This document shows, in pieces, positions 23,698 through 27,401 of a stretch of DNA of 27,401 nt. The first letter of the stretch is position 1, and each line of letters starts with the position of its first letter. A model generated the notes under the pieces. That model ran no database searches. It saw only the letters and a program-made list of their open reading frames with translations, and had not been told where the DNA came from. The DNA is taken from assembly GCA_900551135.1 (NCBI GenBank), contig URUX01000008.1, positions 1 through 27,401 of the forward strand. The letters run 5' to 3'. The stretch is from an uncultured Clostridium sp. (lineage in GTDB: Bacteria > Bacillota > Clostridia > Lachnospirales > Lachnospiraceae). Both the position numbers and the translations under genes were made by a program.

Positions 23698-24729
23698 ATG
23701 GACTACAAGAAATCTGGAGTTGACATTGAAGCAGGATATAAGTCAGTGGAATTGATGAAAAAGTTTGTTCAGGGAACCATGCGTCCGGAAGTACTGGGAG
23801 GTCTTGGCGGATTCTCCGGAGCATTTTCCATGAAATCATTTAAAGATATGGAAGAGCCCACTCTGTTATCTGGAACGGACGGCGTAGGCACCAAGTTAAA
23901 ACTGGCTTTTGTAATGGACAAGCACGACACCGTAGGCGTTGACTGTGTGGCAATGTGCGTCAACGACGTAGCCTGCGCAGGCGGCGAGCCGTTGTTTTTC
24001 CTGGATTACATTGCATGCGGCAAAAACTATCCGGAAAAGATTGCAACCATCGTAAGCGGTGTGGCTGACGGATGCAAACAGTCCGGAGCAGCGTTAATCG
24101 GCGGCGAGACTGCAGAAATGCCTGGATTCTATCCGGTAGACGAGTATGACCTGGCCGGTTTTGCAGTTGGTATTGTAGATAAAAAAGATTTGATTACCGG
24201 TGAAAACCTGGCTTCCGGAGATGTGCTGATTGGTATGGCTTCTACCGGCGTTCACAGCAATGGTTTTTCTTTAGTCCGCAAGGTGTTTGAAAACGAACTG
24301 ACCAGAGAGGGATTAAATACATACTATGACGAACTTGGAACAACTCTGGGCGAAGCGTTAATCGCTCCTACCCGTATTTATGTGCAGGCTCTGAAAAACG
24401 TAAAAGAAGCAGGCGTTAAGGTTAAGGCATGCAGCCACATTACCGGCGGCGGATTTTATGAGAACGTGCCCCGTATGTTAAAAGAAGGAACAAGAGCGGT
24501 AATTAAAAAAGACAGCTATCCGATTCCTCCAATCTTTACTCTGTTAGCAAAGAAAGGCCAGATTGAAGAGCAGATGATGTACAATACCTACAATATGGGT
24601 ATCGGCATGATTGTAGCAGTTGATCCGGCTGATGTTGAGACTGCTATGGAAGCTATGAGAAAAGCAGGAGATACTCCTTATGTAATCGGCTCCATTGAAG
24701 CAGGAGAAAAGGGAGTGGACTTATGCTGA
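23698..24729 (+). CDS. purM: phosphoribosylformylglycinamidine cyclo-ligase (AIR synthetase)
   Basis: ATP-dependent ring closure of FGAM to AIR. I chose ATG 23698 (MDYKKSGVDIEAGYKSVELM) because GGAGG at 23688-23692 fits it; an ATG four codons earlier overlaps that site. The 343 residues are typical. Visible motifs are SGTDGVGTKLKLAF, GVDCVAMCVNDVACAGGEPLFFLDYIA, the GGETAEMPGFY loop, STGVHSNGFSLVRKV and HITGGGFYENVPRML. The last seven bases overlap purN, implying translational coupling. The product acts in the cytoplasm between the PurL and PurE steps. Confidence 0.98.
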   Translation: MDYKKSGVDIEAGYKSVELMKKFVQGTMRPEVLGGLGGFSGAFSMKSFKDMEEPTLLSGTDGVGTKLKLAFVMDKHDTVGVDCVAMCVNDVACAGGEPLFFLDYIACGKNYPEKIATIVSGVADGCKQSGAALIGGETAEMPGFYPVDEYDLAGFAVGIVDKKDLITGENLASGDVLIGMASTGVHSNGFSLVRKVFENELTREGLNTYYDELGTTLGEALIAPTRIYVQALKNVKEAGVKVKACSHITGGGFYENVPRMLKEGTRAVIKKDSYPIPPIFTLLAKKGQIEEQMMYNTYNMGIGMIVAVDPADVETAMEAMRKAGDTPYVIGSIEAGEKGVDLC

Positions 24730-25310
24730 AAATCGGCGTAATGGTGTCAGGAGGCGGCACCAACCTTCAGGCGATTATAGATGCCATTGGAAACGGCCAG
24801 ATTACCAATACGGAGATTCGGGTGGTAATCAGCAACAATAAAAATGCGTATGCCTTAGAACGTGCAAAACAGGCTGGGATTGAGGCGGTATGCCTGTCTC
24901 CCAAAGATTTTCCGGACAGAGCCGCATTTAACCAGGCGTTTTTAAGCAAAGTGGACGAATATGATTTGGATTTAATTGTCCTTGCCGGCTTTTTAGTTAC
25001 CATACCGGCAGCCATGATTGAAAAATACCGCAATCGGATTATCAACATCCATCCATCTCTGATTCCTTCTTTCTGTGGAGTAGGCTATTATGGATTAAAA
25101 GTACATGAAGCGGCCTTACAGAGAGGAGTCAGGGTTACCGGTGCAACGGTACATTATGTAGATGAAGGGGTAGATTCCGGCCCGATTATTCTGCAGAAAG
25201 CAGTAGAGGTAAAAGAAGGGGATACCCCTGAAATCCTGCAGCGCAGAGTGATGGAGGAAGCAGAATGGATTATCCTGCCCCAGGCCATTAACATGATTGC
25301 CAATCAGTAG
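24723..25310 (+). CDS. purN: phosphoribosylglycinamide formyltransferase
   Basis: Transfers a formyl group from 10-formyl-tetrahydrofolate to GAR. In its 195 residues the opening SGGGTNLQAIIDAI binds the substrate phosphate and SNNKNAYALERAKQAGI follows. The catalytic residues are Asn108 and His110 (INIHPSLIPSF), with Asp151 in DEGVDSGPI. The folate-dependent type is confirmed by these residues, in contrast to PurT. ATG overlaps the end of purM by seven bases. 22 bases separate it from purD, which has its own GGAGAG site. Length normal. Confidence 0.98.
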   Translation: MLKIGVMVSGGGTNLQAIIDAIGNGQITNTEIRVVISNNKNAYALERAKQAGIEAVCLSPKDFPDRAAFNQAFLSKVDEYDLDLIVLAGFLVTIPAAMIEKYRNRIINIHPSLIPSFCGVGYYGLKVHEAALQRGVRVTGATVHYVDEGVDSGPIILQKAVEVKEGDTPEILQRRVMEEAEWIILPQAINMIANQ

Positions 25311-25332
25311 CAGTCAGTAAGGAGAGTTCAGT

Positions 25333-26616
25333 ATGAAGGTATTAATCGTAGGAAGCGGCGGACGGGAACACGCCATTGCATGGAAGGTGGCCCAGAGTCC
25401 AAAGGTAGATAAAATTTATTGTGCTCCTGGAAATGCCGGCATTGCAGAATTTGCAGAATGTGTGCCCATCGGCGCCATGGAGTTTGACAGGCTGGCAGCA
25501 TTTGCCAGAGAAAATCAGGTGGATTTAACCGTTATCGGCATGGACGATCCTCTGGTTGGCGGTGTGGTAGATGTGTTTGAATCTCAGGGACTGCGGGTAT
25601 TTGGCCCGAGAAAAAATGCGGCAATTCTGGAAGGCTCCAAGGCATTTTCTAAGGATTTGATGAAGAAATACGGCATTCCAACGGCAGCCTATGAGACCTT
25701 TAACACCCCGGAAGCAGCCTTGGAATATCTGGAAACTGCTGACATGCCAATCGTATTAAAGGCAGACGGTCTGGCTCTTGGAAAAGGCGTTTTAATCTGC
25801 AATACCCGAGAAGAGGCAAAGGAAGGCGTAAAGACCCTGATGCTGGATAAGCAGTTTGGTTCTGCCGGAGACCGGATTGTAGTAGAAGAGTTTATGACTG
25901 GCCGCGAAGTGTCTGTTCTGTCCTTTGTAGACGGCGATACCATTAAAATTATGACCTCTGCCCAGGATCATAAGAGAGCGGGAGACGGCGATACCGGATT
26001 AAATACCGGAGGCATGGGAACCTTTTCACCAAGTCCATTTTATACAGCAGAGGTAGATGCGTTCTGTAAAGAACACATTTACCAGAAGACCGTAGATGCA
26101 ATGAAGGCAGAGGGAAGAACCTTTAAAGGAATCATTTTCTTTGGCCTGATGCTGACGGAAAAAGGCCCTAAGGTACTGGAATACAACGCCAGATTTGGCG
26201 ATCCGGAGACTCAGGTAGTCCTTCCGAGGATGAAAAATGATATTGTGGAAGTCTTTGAGGCCTGTGTAGACGGAACCCTGGATCAGATTGACCTGAAATT
26301 TGAAGACAATGCAGCAGTCTGCGTGGTGCTGGCATCAGAAGGTTATCCGGTAAAATATGAGAAAGGCTTTGTGATCAAAGGACTGGAAAATTTCAAAGAT
26401 CGGGACGGCTATTACGTATTCCATGCTGGAACGAAATTTGATGAAGCCGGCCGTCTGGTTACCAACGGAGGCAGAGTCTTAGGCGTTACCGCCACAGGAA
26501 CAAACTTAAAAGAAGCCAGAAAGAATGCCTATGAAGCAACGAACCGGATCGATTTTGACAACAAATATATGCGCCATGATATTGGCAAGGCAATTGATGC
26601 GGTTTGTGAAGAATAG
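25333..26616 (+). CDS. purD: phosphoribosylamine-glycine ligase (GAR synthetase)
   Basis: An ATP-grasp ligase that joins glycine to phosphoribosylamine, the second step of purine synthesis. The 427 residues start with the N-terminal Rossmann motif MKVLIVGSGGREHAIAW. ATP-grasp elements are VLKADGLALGKGV and FMTGREVSVLSF, then the metal and substrate loop DHKRAGDGDTGLNTGGMGTF and the C-terminal EYNARFGDPETQVVL. The full length matches the family and no extra domain is fused. It is the last gene of the pur operon and is followed by a terminator at 26688. Genes purC, purF, purL and purH are absent from the window and must be elsewhere. Confidence 0.99.
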   Translation: MKVLIVGSGGREHAIAWKVAQSPKVDKIYCAPGNAGIAEFAECVPIGAMEFDRLAAFARENQVDLTVIGMDDPLVGGVVDVFESQGLRVFGPRKNAAILEGSKAFSKDLMKKYGIPTAAYETFNTPEAALEYLETADMPIVLKADGLALGKGVLICNTREEAKEGVKTLMLDKQFGSAGDRIVVEEFMTGREVSVLSFVDGDTIKIMTSAQDHKRAGDGDTGLNTGGMGTFSPSPFYTAEVDAFCKEHIYQKTVDAMKAEGRTFKGIIFFGLMLTEKGPKVLEYNARFGDPETQVVLPRMKNDIVEVFEACVDGTLDQIDLKFEDNAAVCVVLASEGYPVKYEKGFVIKGLENFKDRDGYYVFHAGTKFDEAGRLVTNGGRVLGVTATGTNLKEARKNAYEATNRIDFDNKYMRHDIGKAIDAVCEE

Positions 26617-26687
26617 AGTGGGTTGTGAATGCCTATTGTATCAGAAGCAGAGAGCATAAACACACATGATAGAACAAACCGGAAAAG

Positions 26688-26728
26688 ACCACGGACAGTC
26701 GGAAAACCCTGACTGGCTGTGGTTTTTT
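26688..26728 (+). terminator. pur operon terminator
   Basis: ACCACGGACAGTCGG and the complementary CTGACTGGCTGTGGT (arms about 26688-26702 and 26709-26723) form a stem with one A-G mismatch and some G-T pairs, followed by TTTTTT at 26723-26728. It lies 72 bases after the purD stop. The gap 26617-26973 otherwise holds a weak eight-base inverted repeat (26674-26681 and 26778-26785), the promoter at 26880 and no gene that I can support. Confidence 0.85.
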
Positions 26729-26879
26729 CTCTTTCTTGTGAAGAAAATGCAATACCCATAGAATACATGTTATTATTCGGTTTGTGTATATCTGATTGGT
26801 TTTGATGTTTTCCAAACAATTATCCCCTTTTTATTCGTATGTTTATTAATACCTGGAAGTGTCTTTTACTGTTAAAATA

Positions 26880-26888
26880 TGTTATACT
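26880..26888 (+). promoter_or_regulatory. extended -10 promoter candidate for the DUF2200 gene
   Basis: TGTTATACT has the TGn extension next to a TATACT -10 box. No convincing -35 box is present at the right distance (TGTCTT at 26860-26865 is poor). The expected start near 26895 gives a leader of about 80 bases. Confidence 0.45.
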
Positions 26889-26973
26889 GGCAGAAAAGGG
26901 AGAAGAGAAACCTCTAAAATCTATGTGAAATACGATAAGGGATACGCTGTGTTTGAAGAAAAGGAGAATGAAG

Positions 26974-27327
26974 ATGGAACATGAAAAAATATATGGAATG
27001 AATTTCGGCAAGGTATATGCTTTGCTGGTAGCAAAGGCTGAGAGAAAGAACCGTACAGCAGAAGAGGTATATGAGGTGACTTCCTGGCTCACCGGCTATT
27101 CGGCCGATCAGATTATGAAACTGGCCGATACAGAACTTACCTATGGGGAATTCTTTTTGAAAGCGCCAGCGCCAAATCCAGATAGAAAGCTGATAAAAGG
27201 AGTGGTCTGCGGAGTCAGGGTAGAGGATATTGAAGAACCACTTATGCAGGAAATTCGTTATCTGGATAAGCTGGTCGATGAACTGGCAAAAGGAAAATCC
27301 ATGGAAAAGATTTTGAGAAAACAATAA
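26974..27327 (+). CDS. DUF2200 family protein
   Basis: 117 residues from ATG 26974, chosen because AAGGAG at 26961-26966 has a seven-base spacing; upstream ATG (26968) and TTG (26953) codons lie in or before that site. The sequence matches the conserved DUF2200 pattern: MNFGKVYALLVAKAERK, WLTGYSADQI, NPDRKLIKGVVCGVRVEDIE and the closing EIRYLDKLVDELAKGKSMEK. It is small, soluble and charged, with no signal or membrane segment. The function of the family is not known. It appears to be transcribed alone, followed by a weak hairpin and a separate strong promoter. Confidence 0.88.
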   Translation: MEHEKIYGMNFGKVYALLVAKAERKNRTAEEVYEVTSWLTGYSADQIMKLADTELTYGEFFLKAPAPNPDRKLIKGVVCGVRVEDIEEPLMQEIRYLDKLVDELAKGKSMEKILRKQ

Positions 27328-27329
27328 GC

Positions 27330-27356
27330 TTTGGCAGCAGAAATTGATATGCCAAA
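27330..27356 (+). terminator. weak hairpin after the DUF2200 gene
   Basis: TTTGGCA 27330-27336 pairs with TGCCAAA 27350-27356 around a 13-base loop, just after the stop codon. The following CGTTTGTGTG is only partly T-rich, so termination is possible but not strong. Confidence 0.35.
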
Positions 27357-27374
27357 CGTTTGTGTGAAAAGAAA

Positions 27375-27401
27375 TTGACAGAAATCTTTTGGAAGATTAT
27401 A
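27375..27401 (+). promoter_or_regulatory. promoter at the window edge
   Basis: A consensus TTGACA at 27375-27380 is followed after 17 bases by TATA at 27398-27401, where the window ends inside the -10 box. It should drive a plus-strand gene beyond the window. Confidence 0.7.

Noticed and set aside
26674..26785. Eight-base inverted repeat ACAAACCG / CGGTTTGT around the pur terminator
   Set aside because: Short, far apart and without extension; expected by chance in an AT-rich gap.
1..27401. Mobile element or recent gene transfer
   Set aside because: No transposase, integrase, phage gene, terminal repeat or tRNA attachment site seen; gene order and codon use look chromosomal.

Overview
The window reads as a chromosomal core-plus-accessory segment of a Gram-positive, low-to-mid GC anaerobe of the Clostridia, most likely a Lachnospiraceae gut bacterium. 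The reasons are the strong AGGAGG-type ribosome binding sites, the sigma-A-like promoters, a flavodiiron protein, a PyrK/PyrD (class 1B) dihydroorotate dehydrogenase, VanZ and CotH proteins, and several small proteins of a kind typical of that family. I see no insertion sequence, prophage, CRISPR array, tRNA or rRNA.

Region 1 (1-5432, all +) is a tight gene string: a CotH-kinase-type protein cut by the window edge, UDP-GlcNAc 2-epimerase, a secreted or anchored helical protein resembling (alpha/alpha) barrel glycan enzymes, and a membrane-anchored metallophosphoesterase with a carbohydrate-binding-like domain. Together they suggest synthesis or trimming of an extracellular or cell-wall polymer. 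Region 2 (5429-8193) holds rpsO and pnp, each with a structured leader and its own terminator. The rpsO promoter overlaps the end of region 1.

Region 3 (8231-14258, +) is an accessory export or envelope module: a secreted M14 metallocarboxypeptidase with a PAETE repeat linker, an ABC ATPase, a single-pass membrane protein with a large outer domain, and two paralogous ABC-2 permeases. A promoter-driven 142-residue helical protein follows. It converges on a minus-strand flavodiiron protein, and the two share a palindromic terminator.

Region 4 (16072-19862) is pyrimidine synthesis: pyrF-pyrK-pyrD as one operon ended by a terminator, then pyrE with its own promoter. A 14-bp perfect inverted repeat lies between the divergent flavodiiron and pyrF genes. 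Region 5 (19910-22959) has a 49-residue membrane protein, a VanZ-family protein, another small membrane protein and an enlarged M29-type aminopeptidase. Region 6 (22968-26728) is purine synthesis, purE-purM-purN-purD, with a promoter before it and a terminator after it. Region 7 (26880-27401) is a DUF2200 gene and a promoter running off the window edge.

Most genes are confidently named housekeeping functions. The least explained parts are the ABC/M14 module, the CotH gene string, the leader RNAs of rpsO and pnp, and the inverted repeat upstream of the flavodiiron gene. All structure and promoter calls were made by eye.
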